DNA of 64,000 nucleotides, from the NCBI RefSeq assembly GCF_030272615.1, contig NC_081414.1, positions 335,995,927-336,059,926 on the forward strand. The letters run 5' to 3'. A program made the translations under genes and the position numbers. This document shows, one piece after another, positions 46,350 to 57,429 of the stretch. This DNA comes from Cryptomeria japonica. Its lineage: Eukaryota; Streptophyta; Pinopsida; Cupressales; Cupressaceae. Position 1 is the first letter of the stretch, and every line of letters begins with the position of its first letter. The notes under the pieces are model-generated. The model saw nothing but the letters and a program-made list of their open reading frames with translations. It made no database searches and was not told the DNA's origin.

Positions 46350-46845
46350 TGTGAGATATGGATCAGCTTTGATACCATGTGAGATTTTTCCAAGATCAAG
46401 AGGCAATGGAAAGCACAAATAAGAGAGAACAAAATATATGATAAGAATAAACTGTATTCTATCAAAAGAAAATACTGATCAACTGGATCATTAATCGTTT
46501 GTTACATATAATGAATATGAGCCTGCTTATATAGGCAAGGCTATATGGATATGTGAGCACATAAACATGATATGTGGCTCAATAAGAAACAAGGGTAGGT
46601 AGGAAATATGTGTGGGTAGGTAGGAGAAACAATATAATATTCCACATGAGGTGGATCACCCACTGAATGTGGAGTGTAACAACAAGATCAACACCATGAA
46701 AGGTGGAAATTCTCCTACACACACTATCCCAATGTGGCACAAACACCCAAGTGTCTCATACCCAAACTACTATGAAATGCATGTACCTAAGTAAACTTAA
46801 GTAAGGTGTAATAATATCCAAGATGAATAATTATTTACACCAACA
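46350..46845 (-). repeat. Copia-type LTR (3' LTR in element sense)
   Basis: It begins TGTGAGATATGG and ends TTACACCAACA. The outer 28 bases, ending GATACCA, are followed by a second TGTGAGAT, so the LTR edge contains a copy of a PBS-like GATACCA junction. This copy has an additional 21-bp GTAGGTAGGAAATATGTGTG-type repeat. Confidence 0.85.
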
Positions 46846-47229
46846 CTCCCCCCTTAAGTGTAACTTAGGGAAATTTACTTAAGTCTACAATGCAACTAAG
46901 CAATGCGAGATGGGTCCCAGCTACGAGGCCATGTTAGGTACCCATGTACAAATGCAAATGCTTGAAAACCAATGCAATGAAATCTCTCACAAAGCGGGGA
47001 AAGAGAGAAAAACCCAATGGGAAAAAACCCTCCCCCAAAAGAGAGATGAAAACTAGATACAAAGAACTCTCATAGAAGTATGTGAAGAACAAAACCCCAT
47101 GTGAGGAAAAAGTCTCCCCCCATATGAGAGAAGAAGAAGAAGAAGAGAGACTAGGAAGCCTCCCCTCAATCTGGAATCTACACCAATGATAGAAGCTCGA
47201 TGATGAATGAAGAAACTACTCCACGAACG

Positions 47230-47883
47230 TCAAACCACGTTCCTCCCCTTAGGAAGAAACAAAACCAAAGGTGAATCCAAAAAGTCTCCCCAACCATGAA
47301 GGGAAGATGAAGCAAAAATACTCATGATGAAAAGAATCTCTGAAAACTGCTCAAGTGTCCCCATGTCGATGCTGAAAGGTACCCCCTCCAAAGGTGGTAA
47401 ACTGTGCCACACTACTAAAAAAGGTACTCTAAGATCTAGTGGAGATGAATGTAGAACAATATCCAAAGACTCATATGTCTCCTCAAAAGATAAAGAGACC
47501 TCCTCAAAGTGTTGTATAAAAGTATCCACAATCATGTCAACCTCTAAACATTGATCATGTAGAGAATGCACAAGAGGGTTAGAGTGATCCCTCACAACAA
47601 TCAAAGAAGGATCATCTTCATCAAAGAGAAGATGAATGTCATCAATGGTGTCTCCCAAATCTGCAATGTAGGAGTCCACAAACAAGCCTGCAATGTCTGT
47701 CAAGCAGGCATCCCAATCAACTGAAGCTGGAAGACATGAAATATCCTGCTGCACTGAATCATAAGAAGGCAAAACTGTCGCACTAGCTGCATCATCAGGT
47801 GCAATAGGTGGTGTGATATCAATAGAAGGAGATGAAATGCAAGGCTTAAGAACGGGATCACATGTGAGAATCCCCATGTTCAA
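47230..47883 (-). CDS. Acidic second ORF of the copia derivative, unknown
   Basis: A 217-codon frame with no recognised motif, rich in Asp, Ser and hydrophobic residues, directly after gag and overlapping its last codons in another frame. The displayed start is TTG, and the reading continues upstream past the gag stop (SYVDDSDFEENFGH before it), so it was probably the continuation of the gag frame before a frameshift near 47920. It sits where pol would start in an autonomous copia. It may be a stuffer sequence or an acquired protein; I cannot assign a function. Confidence 0.5.
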   Translation of the reverse strand: MNMGILTCDPVLKPCISSPSIDITPPIAPDDAASATVLPSYDSVQQDISCLPASVDWDACLTDIAGLFVDSYIADLGDTIDDIHLLFDEDDPSLIVVRDHSNPLVHSLHDQCLEVDMIVDTFIQHFEEVSLSFEETYESLDIVLHSSPLDLRVPFLVVWHSLPPLEGVPFSIDMGTLEQFSEILFIMSIFASSSLHGWGDFLDSPLVLFLPKGRNVV

Positions 47884-49334
47884 ATGCCCAAAGTTCTCCT
47901 CAAAATCTGAATCATCAACATAGGAAGAACAACCTTATGAATAGGACCAAAATTTGAAAAAGAGTACAACTGAGATGCATGATCAACCACCCTAGTTGCA
48001 ATGATAGCTCCACTCTCCAAGTCTCTAATGATAACTGAATTAGGTGTGAACTCCACAGTTTTCCTAGTTGCCCCATGTGTGATTTGATAGATAGAAAGAA
48101 GATTATTTGTCAAGTGGGGTACACACAACACATTATTGAAGGAGTTATCCCCAATGACAATAGATCCTTTCCCAATCACATCCATGTATGTATGATTGCC
48201 CATCAAAATCTGTGGCATGTGGCAAGGCTCAAATGTAGAAAACATAGACTGCGAAGATGCCATATGATGAGAAGCCCCTGAATCTAGAAGCCATCTCCCT
48301 GAATCATGACTTGTAGTAGCACAAAGAGCTTTTCCCTTTCCTTTATCTGTCCCAAAAGAGTGATCCTTTCCTTTATCCTTGGAAGAAGAAGCTGATGTAG
48401 ACATTCTAGAAGGTAGGTTGATTCTATTCTTCTCAAGAAGATTCTTTAACTCATCAATATCCTTCTTATAACAATGATGTTCATCATGTCCTGACTTCTT
48501 GCAATATCCACAAAAAAGATTGTCCTTATATGATTTCCTCTTAGGTGAGAATGGTGAATCACCTTGTTGTGGAGAGGAAGATTGTGCTCCATCTTGTTGT
48601 GGTTTAGACTTAGGTTTCTTTTGATTCTTGCCTTTTCCTTGACTACTTTGATTCCCTTTGTTAGCCACCAAAGCTTGTGACTTTGAAGATTTGAGAATCC
48701 CCATCATGGTTAACTTAGATTGCTCAAGTATCAACATCTCCATGAATGAATCAAATGAGGGAGAAGTGTATGAGGAACCTTGAGCTAACCTATGTGTGTG
48801 AAAGCTAGATACAAAGGCTGCATACTCTGAAGGAAGCTTGTCCAACAAGTTATAAACCAATTGAGCATCCTTTTTGTCAATTCCACAATCCTTTAGCTTT
48901 GATCTTAACTCAGTTGCTTGTGTGACATAATCTTGGATTGTATCAAAATCCTTGTGATCCAAAGTTGTGAGTTCACTATCAAACTTGTAGCCCTTAATCT
49001 CATCAACTTGACCATACAATTTTTTAAAAATATCCCAAGCCTCTTTAATTGTTGTACACTTATCAATGTGAAAAATGAGGTCATCTGATACATACTTTCT
49101 AAGAGTTCCAAGTGCCATAGCATTCTTAGTAAGGCATTCAATTTGAGCATTAGGATCAGCCTTAGGATTAGGTGGTGTTGTAATAGTTTCATTTACATAA
49201 TGAATGAGTCCTTTTTCCATTAGTTTACTCCATGCCTTAATTTTCCATGATGCATAATTATGAGGAGTTAAAAGTGGAAATTTAGGAGAACCCATAGCAC
49301 CAAAATGAAAAACACAAGATAGAGAGAGACACAA
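47880..49334 (-). CDS. Copia-type Gag with zinc knuckle and protease-like segment
   Basis: A 484-codon frame. The second ATG (MGSPKFPLLTPHNYASWK) is the likely start. The N-terminal half is a UBN2/DUF4219-type Gag (IKEAWDIFKKLYG, LVYNLLDKLPSEY). A Lys/Gln/Ser-rich linker, a CX2CX4HX4C-type knuckle (CGYCKKSGHDEHHC) and the start of a copia aspartic protease follow (WLLDSGASHHMA, then VLCVPHLTNNLLSI). The frame ends soon after the protease, before any GAG-pre-integrase or integrase sequence. It would form the capsid for packaging the element RNA. Confidence 0.88.
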   Translation of the reverse strand: MCLSLSCVFHFGAMGSPKFPLLTPHNYASWKIKAWSKLMEKGLIHYVNETITTPPNPKADPNAQIECLTKNAMALGTLRKYVSDDLIFHIDKCTTIKEAWDIFKKLYGQVDEIKGYKFDSELTTLDHKDFDTIQDYVTQATELRSKLKDCGIDKKDAQLVYNLLDKLPSEYAAFVSSFHTHRLAQGSSYTSPSFDSFMEMLILEQSKLTMMGILKSSKSQALVANKGNQSSQGKGKNQKKPKSKPQQDGAQSSSPQQGDSPFSPKRKSYKDNLFCGYCKKSGHDEHHCYKKDIDELKNLLEKNRINLPSRMSTSASSSKDKGKDHSFGTDKGKGKALCATTSHDSGRWLLDSGASHHMASSQSMFSTFEPCHMPQILMGNHTYMDVIGKGSIVIGDNSFNNVLCVPHLTNNLLSIYQITHGATRKTVEFTPNSVIIRDLESGAIIATRVVDHASQLYSFSNFGPIHKVVLPMLMIQILRRTLGI

Positions 49335-50115
49335 TCACACAAGACACCCCCCCAAAATACTCAATCAAAAAATCCCCCCAAAATAGTGATTTTGGCACTT
49401 TATACTTAGTGCGTATACAATGGGCCATTTGCAAAACAAGTCAAAGTGGACTTCTGATTTCAATTTACAACTTCTCAAAATGAGATCTAAGAGACTTCAA
49501 CAAATACTGCTAGTGATCTAAACTGAGATCCAAGCAAAATGCAAGTACCAAATATGCCAAAAATGGCCAAATATTGAAAATACAATTTCTACTTAAAATC
49601 ATTGCAAACAGATGGTAGATTATGAAAGTAGATGAAAAAATATGCACTTTCAAAAAAAAAAAGGCACCTGAAAAGGAGTCCATATGAGCCCAAATGAAGC
49701 CTTCAAAGTTGTAAAAATCGGGATTTCATGATTTTTGAAAAACCTGTATCCTAAAATCAGAAAAATCCTGCACCACTATACAAATCATAAAATTCTACCC
49801 CAAAAAAAAAAAAATTGCTTGAAAAAACGAGTTCGGATGAGTGAGATATCGCTATTTGAAAATTGCCTGCAAAATTATAATTTCTGGAAAATTTCCGTCA
49901 CGGCTTCAAACTTCAAATGCCTCTAGATTTGGCCTCTGAAGTCCGATTTGGATGAAACAAAAGGAAAAAATGACTTTCTTGAACTTCCTCAATCCAATGG
50001 TAACCTCAAATTTGATCCATCAAGCTTCAATAATAACCTGCAATAGAAAGATCCAAAATGCAAACCCCAAATAACATCAAATTTCTCTCAATTGGCAAAC
50101 CAATGACACTCTAAT

Positions 50116-50128
50116 GGCTTTGATACCA
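50116..50128 (-). other. Primer-binding site of the copia derivative
   Basis: The minus strand reads TGGTATCAAAGCC directly after the 5' LTR, matching the initiator tRNA-Met PBS (TGGTATCAGAGC) with one change. A better match, TGGTATCAGAG, lies inside the LTR itself at 50146-50156. Confidence 0.7.
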
Positions 50129-50603
50129 TGTGAGATATGGATCAACTCTGATACCATGTGAGATTTTTCCAAGATCAAGAGGCAATGGAAAGCACAAATA
50201 AGAGAGAACAAAATATATGATAAGACTAAACTGTATTCTATCAAAAGAAAATACTGATCAACTGGATCATTAATCGTTCGTTACATATAATGAATATGAG
50301 CTTGCTTATATAGGCAAGGCTATATGGATATGTGAGCACACAAACATGACATGTGGCTCAATAAGAAACAAGGGTAGGTAGGAGAAACAATATAATATTC
50401 CACATGAGGTGGATCACCCACTGAATGTGGAGTGTAACAACAAGATCAACATCATAAAAGGTGGAAATTCTCCTTCACACACTATCCCAATGTGGCACAA
50501 ACACCCAAGTGTCTCATACCCAAAATACTATGAAATGCATGTACCTAAGTAAACTTAAGTAAGGTGTAATAATATCCAAGATGAATAATTATTTACACCA
50601 ACA
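50129..50603 (-). repeat. Copia-type LTR (5' LTR in element sense)
   Basis: The partner of 46350-46845, without its 21-bp extra repeat. It is followed by the TSD ATTTG at 50604-50608. Confidence 0.85.
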
Positions 50604-51390
50604 ATTTGTGATTATATTTTTCAACTTTCTATTTCCAGATTTAAAATAGCATAATAAAAAAAAAAACATAATGTGTTTATTGATACAGAGATGTTTATTG
50701 TTTATTTATACATGTTTGAGTCTCAAATCTGTGTGATACATTTCAAAACCATATGATACAATTCATTCAATAGTAATACACATGTCAAGAACTTAGATTT
50801 CATTAATTCTTTCAAAATATAGCCATATGATACAATTCATTCAATAGTAATACACCAAATTCCAATCTGTCTGATTCTCCATACCAATTGCAATAAGTCA
50901 ATACAAAGTTTCAGAACCCTTTACAAATGACCCTGAATTCCCTTTTATAAAAACAAGAGAGCAACAACAACTCCTGTGTGATTCTCCAATGTCCATGCAA
51001 AAGTGAATACAAAGTTTCAGAAGTAGAACCCTTTGCAAAATTGCAAATGACCCTGAATTCCCTTTTATAGAAACAAGGGAGCAACAACAGCTTTAGGTCG
51101 AATTGCAAGTTTGCAACATGTGAACACTGAACATCAAAATCACAAACTCAGCACATATTTATATGGCCATCATAGGCCGTATTAGCAATTTAACATCCGC
51201 TACATGTTTGATGTCTCCTGTTCAAAAAATAGAGTTCAAAATTAAATATTAATTCATGCCATGACAAATTAAACATAGATAATAGCAATGCCTAAAACCT
51301 ACTAATCAGAAATAGAGAAATGCATAAATGTTAAAGCAAGGGAGAATTTGAGAATACAAATTTACTAGCTGAAGTTCTGCACTGTGCATC
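50604..51390. other. hAT internal non-coding DNA with short tandem duplications
   Basis: CCATATGATACAATTCATTC begins near 50748 and 50823 (about 75 bp apart). A block with AATGACCCTGAATTCCC and GAGCAACAACA is duplicated about 120 bp apart within 50895-51095. No gene is seen. Confidence 0.6.
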
Positions 51391-51597
51391 ATAGATTCAT
51401 AGGCTGGATTAGCAAAATAGCAATGTAGCATCCTAAAATTGCGACACTTGCAATTTCGACTGCATTTCGGTCTTCACGATGGCGACGCAACACGCAACCT
51501 GAATGGAGACCCCAAAACTTGCTCACGACACTGAAAACTGCATTTTTCAAGCACCATTGGCCTGAACCTCCTTGCACCCCGCTGTCCCGGAGGTGGG

Positions 51598-51689
51598 ACC
51601 AGAGCGCCCAGCGCCCTGGTCCCTCAGGACTAGGGCGTCCAGCACCCTAGTCCTCCAGGACCATGGCGCCCAGTGCCCTGGTCCCTGGG
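51598..51689. repeat. GC-rich 31-bp repeat x3 in the solo LTR
   Basis: Units at 51598-51628, 51629-51659 and 51660-51689 share CGYCCAGYRCCCTRGTCC. Each unit is itself an imperfect palindrome (ACCAG..GCG...CGC.CTGGT type), so the transcript could fold into three hairpins. They lie about 120 bp upstream of the TATA box. Confidence 0.8.
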
Positions 51690-51807
51690 TCCTATTTTGG
51701 GCCCGGTTTCCTAAGTGATATCGGGTCTTTTTGATTGCAATTTGGAAATATACTTCCCTGGTCGGCCTAAGGTCGGGAAAATCAGTCTATCAGCCCTAAT
51801 TGACAAG

Positions 51808-51815
51808 TATATAAA
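51808..51815 (+). promoter_or_regulatory. TATA box in the solo LTR
   Basis: TATATAAA about 385 bp into the LTR. The 98-codon ORF at 51715-52011 spans it and is not a convincing gene. Confidence 0.55.
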
Positions 51816-52948
51816 CTACATTTTCCTCTCTCATTTGGGAACAGAGATACATGAGGGAAAAAGCGTGGAAACATTCAAGCATTCAAGCATTCAAGCAATT
51901 GATCATTCCAAGTCTCCATTCAAGGCTAAGTGTTGCATTCAAGTCAAGGATTCAACCATTGAAGAGGAGATCACTTATTACATGCTACATACTACAACAT
52001 ACAACATCTAAACCTTTGCACATAAGGATACAAACATCCTTAGAACAAGGTATTAGTACTTGTTTTACATTACAGTCATTTACATTTACAGCACTTGCTC
52101 ATTTCTTGGTTAATTCCAAAACCGGGGTTTGACCTAAAGGCAAACCCCTAATCCCTAACCCCCCAATCGTCTTCGCTTTTCTATGTGTAGGTTGCAGGTA
52201 CGCGGCTGAGATTGAAGATCTGGAATCCTTGTGCAGAGACGAACAGATCCCCCTTTGTTTCGCGGATTTTTCGGAGGACCGTGGCACCGGGCGCCATCGT
52301 CCCTACAACTTTTTCTCAAATTTGCAGGACAGCGCCGTATCGACATTCTACTGCTAATTCCAGGTCCGCAGCTTCATCCTATAACCTAAACTTAGTTTAT
52401 AAGCGAATCTTTATGACTTTCTATGCATCCTTAGTTTAATTTCCTTAATCAACATTCTTTGCAAAAGAGGGTAGCCTTGCTTTCCTAACCCTTGAAATTC
52501 ATTTAGCATCCAACCTTACATTGTGTGGGATTGGATCTTATGAGTTTCAACCCCTCTTTTGAATGTAAAGTCTTCCTCCTAAGTGAAAACCCATCGAATC
52601 CTAGCGAACCTCCCTTCTCTCTCCTCGGAGTTAGAAGAGGGGAGACCAACTAGGGTTCGACCGCGATTTTCCGCTTTACAAGCAATAGCGAGTGCTATTT
52701 TTTTCCTATTCATAAAATAGATTCATAGGCTGGATTAGCAAAATAGCAAACAGAAAAAACATAAAACCTTGAAATTAAGAATAAATGAAGAAAATTGTGC
52801 AATACATACTATGATTCTTAAGAATTCTATGCCAGTTTTTGTAGGGTGCTCCACTCTTCGTCTGATGGAAGGTCAATATTCTGTAAACTATGGAAAGTCA
52901 ACTCCAACTTCATCAACATTCCATATTTATAAGATTTACTTGACATCA

Positions 52949-55900
52949 TTATTTCATCCAATCCGTATTTAGAGTTGTAAATGGTTGGATGAATTCCAGA
53001 AAGCTTTTGGGAGTTGTGTCCTTCGGAAGCAAGCCTAAATCAGACTTCATTTTTATCTCCATGATTTTTTTGTAAGCTTCTTCTCCAATGAATTTATTTG
53101 ATGTGTCAATAGGCTTAGGCAAACCAAGTTTAATCAAATTATTTTTCATTTCTTGCAGCTTCACTATTTTTTTTCCACAACTGTCCATAACTTCTGATGT
53201 TTCCCTTAGCTTCTGGCATTTTTGAATGATAGATGATGTCTTAATTGTGGCATCAATGCAACTCTTAATTCCCTTGGATGCCAAGTAGCTGTCACTGGAA
53301 CTGTAGACTACTTTCAGAATCTTTTTTGCCATTTCCTCTTTTGAATAAACATGTGTGCTCTTCTCATAGTGCCCTTTGATTTTTATAAAAATTGGTCTCA
53401 TACTTTCAATCAATTGAAACCATTCACACAACTTCTCACTACTCTGCATTATTCGCCACCAAATGTTTTCTTGTATATACTTCATTGTATTTTTCATATT
53501 GTCTTTCAATCTATCCTCCAAAGTTTTTATTTTATCATTTGCATTGTGCAGGTCTTCTTTCATTTTTGCACATTTTTTTCTTTCTTCCTCTACTTCCTCT
53601 TGCAAATGTTTTTCTTTTTCCTTCCTATGATCCAATAGGTCTTGTAACTTTTTCATTTATGCGGCAATAGATTCATAACTTTTGTATAATTTTTGAAAAC
53701 TGGCTTTTTCCTCAACAATTTTTTTGACTGCTTTTAGCCAATTTTTCAGTCAGGTCCTTCAATTCTGAATCCTTCTTCTCCTGCTCTGCAATTTCTACTG
53801 CAGAGCCCGAATTTTTAATCCTTTTCTATAAATCATTGTACTTGCTATTTGTTGCTTTCCTCCTTGATTTTTCGTTTTCCAGGTTTGCCTGTAACTTTTC
53901 TATTTGTTTCTCCAGTTTTTTTTTTTCTCTCTCCACCTTTAGCAGTGAAGTGTAGACCACTTCGTTAGTCCTTTTTGACACACTAATTTTGTCCACATTA
54001 TGTACTTTGGAAAAATCCATTTGGAGGGTGCTAACTTGAAATTGAAAGGGATCTATCTGACTGTGTGGTGGATTTTTATCTTTAGATGTGTCTGGGGGCA
54101 TAACAACCATGAACTCCATCATATCTTTCTGTGGGTCATATGTTGGAAATACCCTGTTCCTTGCAGGCTATTCGTTTACAACTTCAGACACGGAATTCCT
54201 ATGAAATGCTTTCCTTTTTTCTTTATTTGCTTTTGTTGTGTGTTCATATTTTTCATAGTAATCACGAAATTGAAAATCTGGGCTTGCTGAAGCAATTAAA
54301 TGTTTGAAAGGTGGCATAGGAATACCATAGGCTCTAGTTCCACTTATTCCTGTGGTTTTAACTAATGCTTGACGAGGATTACCAACAGCAGTTCCTGACG
54401 TTGTCCCACTCCCACTGACACTTTCATGTGTAGCTTTCATAGTCTTTTGAGGTGTGTGATCTGAAGCTACAAATGATTGATTTGTAGTGTCAGTGGCACT
54501 TGATATAGGATTCTCAATAGTATGAGATTGAGTATCTACCTCTAGAGGCCTCTTGTGAGAGATTTTTTGTTGTTGCCCTTGTCCAACACCAAGACAACTA
54601 GTATCAGTAGTAGTACACATGCCAACCCCACCAATCACAGCGACACTTGACTGAACATTAATAGGAATACTATCCCCAAATTCCCCACTAGTGGCACTTG
54701 ATTCACCACCAATGGGAATACCATGATGTGGTGGTGGTTGTGGATTTGAACCTGAAACAAATGTAGGTGGACCTTGAGTGTAATGAGTAGTACCTATCCC
54801 TGATGAATCTGAAGAATCAAGTCCAAAGACTGGTTTATAAGGACCTTTTGATTTTGACTGTGATGGAAGTTGTACCTGAAGTGGATACCAAATGCCCTCT
54901 CCTCTGGGACCTAGACCACCACCTTCAAAACCCATTTTTTCCACAAGGTTTGCCCCTTTGCTATATTTTTCTTTCATGGACTCACTAACTCCACCTAATA
55001 TTTTAGGGACTGCAGTAGTTGTTGGAGGGGGCTCAATGGCAACCTCATGCTCATCATCATCACCTTCAGTCCCGCCATGCTCCATATCCCACAATTTGCT
55101 AAACTCTGCATCCTCGTCGATGTTCTCAAATTCTGCACTTGTCTTTGATTCACCGAGATTCCTCCTCATAGTCCAAAAATCATTTATTTTGGTTTGAGTG
55201 AAATAATTCTCTTTACATTTGTGCAAAATTGATTTGGGGATAGTTTTTTTAGATGGATTAGCAGATTTTAGGTAGAAATTGTAGGACCTCCTATTTTGGA
55301 TGCCCTGGCCCTCCTCTATTGTCCTCTTTGTGTGCATTTGCAATGCCATAATTTGTGATGAAATTTCTTCTGTTGAAATGTTATTGTCAGTTGCAATTTT
55401 CTCCATCTCTTTTTTAACCTCATCCCAGGAGTCCTTGTTTCTAAGCTTTTCTAGCAATGGCTTACTTTCATGTTGACATTATGCTGAAGAGTTCCCATTT
55501 TTATTAAGCCTTGCTTGAACTATACTAATTGGATCATACTGCCAGAGACCCTCATCACCAAAGTTAAAAATTGTCAAGAAATCATGTGCCACAATGAATG
55601 CTTTTCTCTCAAATGTGAACCCTTCACATGAGAAAGGCAAGGAAGGAAATGTGCTCTTCTTTTGCTGACCATGGAAGTGTCTATCTGTGCTCTCCAATTA
55701 TCGTACATACTCTAATGTAAATACCCTCTCTGTCACATGTATTGGAAGTCTGTATGGTTTTACTGCCGATCCGTAAAACCTTAACACAGTGAATTCTTCC
55801 ATGAAGAACCAGTCAGCCAATTCTATTTGACTTCCGAGTTGAATGCAATCTCTACAAGACACAGGCAACCTAGGCATTGGAGTGCTTGTAATTTCATTAT

Positions 55901-56903
55901 ACATTGGTGCCAAAAAGAAGTCTACAAAATGGTTGTAGTTCTTTCTGTTATCATGCATCCTTATCTTTGGGGTCCAATCATATATTAGACACTCTGTTCT
56001 CTTCCCAGTCTTCTCATCAATCTTATAGCTCACAATTTGAAGCTTGTTAGTCTCAAATATTGCACGATACTTGGATAGAAGGAGATAGCACAAGTAGGAT
56101 GAGAACCTAAATGTCTTACAAGAACCTTTTTTGATCATTAGTAACTGTTTTTGCATGGATTTTACAATGTGCTCAATAAAATTATATGTTACTAGCTGAC
56201 CTGCACAATGGATATTATAAATCAATTCAAGAAGGCTTGCACCCACTTCCCTATCATTTTCCAATCCCAGGCAAAATGACAGCAAGGAAATAGTATCCCC
56301 AACCCATGGAACAAAAATTTTAGAATCATAAGGAGGCTTATGATTCTGATCCAACATAATACCAGTACCAATCTTTATTAGAGCTTTGATAAATGAATCT
56401 CTGTGACTTGGATCAAGACTCTCATAATTCTCTACCAGTTTTCCTAGGTCAATTTGGACGTTTGAGTTTTGGGCTTCAAATCCTAGGTTCAACAAACAAG
56501 CAAATTCTCCCTCATTTATGGATAGAATTTCCTCTTTTGTATTTTTATTGACAATTGCTTTTTTATCTTCATCATAATTTTTTATGCAAACCATGACAAA
56601 ATTAGGGCAAGGGAATACTTCAAGTAACACCATGCTTCCCAATCCAACATCCCACAATGCGATTTTATTTGTTTTTTGTTGTAACATTGGGTTGAAAACA
56701 GTAAAATTTGCCCTGGATGCATCTGCCACCTTACTAGACAATGTATATCTAATATCTATGATACGCTTTTCACCATGGACAGCAGGGTCATAAATATCAT
56801 GGTATTCATTAATGAAACCTGGTGTTTTAACCAGTTCAGTTAGGTACATTTTGTTTTTCACTTGGCTTCTTGTAGAACTACTGCTTCCCATTTTCCCCAT
56901 CAC
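52949..56903 (-). pseudogene. Unrecognised ~1300-codon multi-domain protein gene, broken, hAT cargo
   Basis: Five minus-strand frames line up as one gene, the first four in the same frame. Part 1 (55698-56903, 401 codons) is a globular domain that I do not recognise, with INEGEFACLLNLGFE and DPSHRDSFIKALI. Part 2 (55479-55697) continues it. Part 3 (54168-55457) has a helical start, an acidic patch, a G-patch-like motif (LVEKMGFEGGGLGPRGEGI, then PYKPVFGL) and Thr/Ser/Gly-rich linker. Part 4 (53826-54122) and part 5 (52949-53656) are mostly coiled coil rich in Lys/Glu heptads. Breaks are TAA at 55698 and 55479, TAG at 54168 and 53826, TAA near 53657, and a frameshift near 53745. It is convergent with the transposase, inside the hAT. 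G-patches usually contact RNA or RNA helicases. It could be an accessory protein of the element or a captured host or retroelement gene. Confidence 0.65.
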
Positions 56904-57219
56904 TATTATTGTTAATAATTCAAAATAATGCTAGATAAAAACCTAAAAATGCTAACCCTCAAATTGGACCACGGGATTACCAAAAGCAAAAAAGGCGAGA
57001 TGTAGGTGTTCTAGATTTTACCCAGAAATTGGAATTTCTATTTCACTAGATTGGCGCTGACAGTCTCTGTTGCAACTTGCATTCCTCAATCTAGTAGTTG
57101 TTTCTGAATCTCCCTCGATTTACAGGTCTGTCCAAGAAATGAAAGACGATTAGGATTTACGAGTCTCTTATTTTGAAAACTCTAAAAAGTAGAAAAGTAA
57201 AACCTAAATGGCAAAATAT

Positions 57220-57412
57220 CAAGAATCATGTTGTAATTTTATTATTTACTATTAATAACTATTCAATGCCGAAGGACAAAACATTCATTACTTCAGTATA
57301 AATTTCGAGGACATTAAGAATCATGTTGTAATTTTATTAATTATTATTAATAAGTATTTGATGTCGAAGGACAAAACATTCACTACTTCAGTATAAATTA
57401 TGAGGACATTAA
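57220..57412. repeat. Tandem duplication, ~97-bp unit x2
   Basis: AAGAATCATGTTGTAATTTT to GAGGACATT occurs at about 57222-57315 and again at 57316-57412, with about ten differences. No coding capacity. Confidence 0.8.
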
Positions 57413-57429
57413 ATGTAATCAATAATACG

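Larger units (their letters stand above)
46350..50603 (-). mobile_element. Non-autonomous copia-type LTR element (gag without pol)
   Basis: A 4254-bp element on the minus strand nested in the hAT. The LTRs are 46350-46845 (496 bp) and 50129-50603 (475 bp), differing by a 21-bp indel and about eleven substitutions by eye (about 2%). It has a 5-bp TSD ATTTG, TG...CA ends, a PBS TGGTATCAAAGCC (50116-50128, initiator tRNA-Met type) and a PPT CTTAAGGGGGGAG (46846-46858). The interior codes only Gag with a protease-like segment and an acidic second ORF. No integrase, RT or RNase H is present. It resembles terminal-repeat Gag-only (TR-GAG) derivatives and would depend on a full copia element. It is older than the gypsy insertion. 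Confidence 0.88.
51424..52680 (+). repeat. Solo LTR of another retrotransposon, nested in the hAT
   Basis: It begins TGTAGCATCC and ends CGCTTTACA (TG...CA), 1257 bp, flanked by AGCAA at 51419-51423 and 52681-52685. No internal element sequence is attached, so it arose by LTR-LTR recombination. A TATATAAA box at 51808-51815 indicates plus orientation. It is much more GC-rich than its surroundings, especially the triple repeat at 51598-51689. I do not recognise the family. Confidence 0.82.

Noticed and set aside
46378-50603. Copia LTR starting at 46378/50157 (TGTGAGATTT)
   Set aside because: The flanks at those points do not give a TSD; moving the start 28 bases out gives ATTTG on both sides.
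52949-56903. TAA/TAG read as Gln (altered genetic code)
   Set aside because: A frameshift is also present, and everything around is decayed plant DNA; loss of function is the simpler reading.
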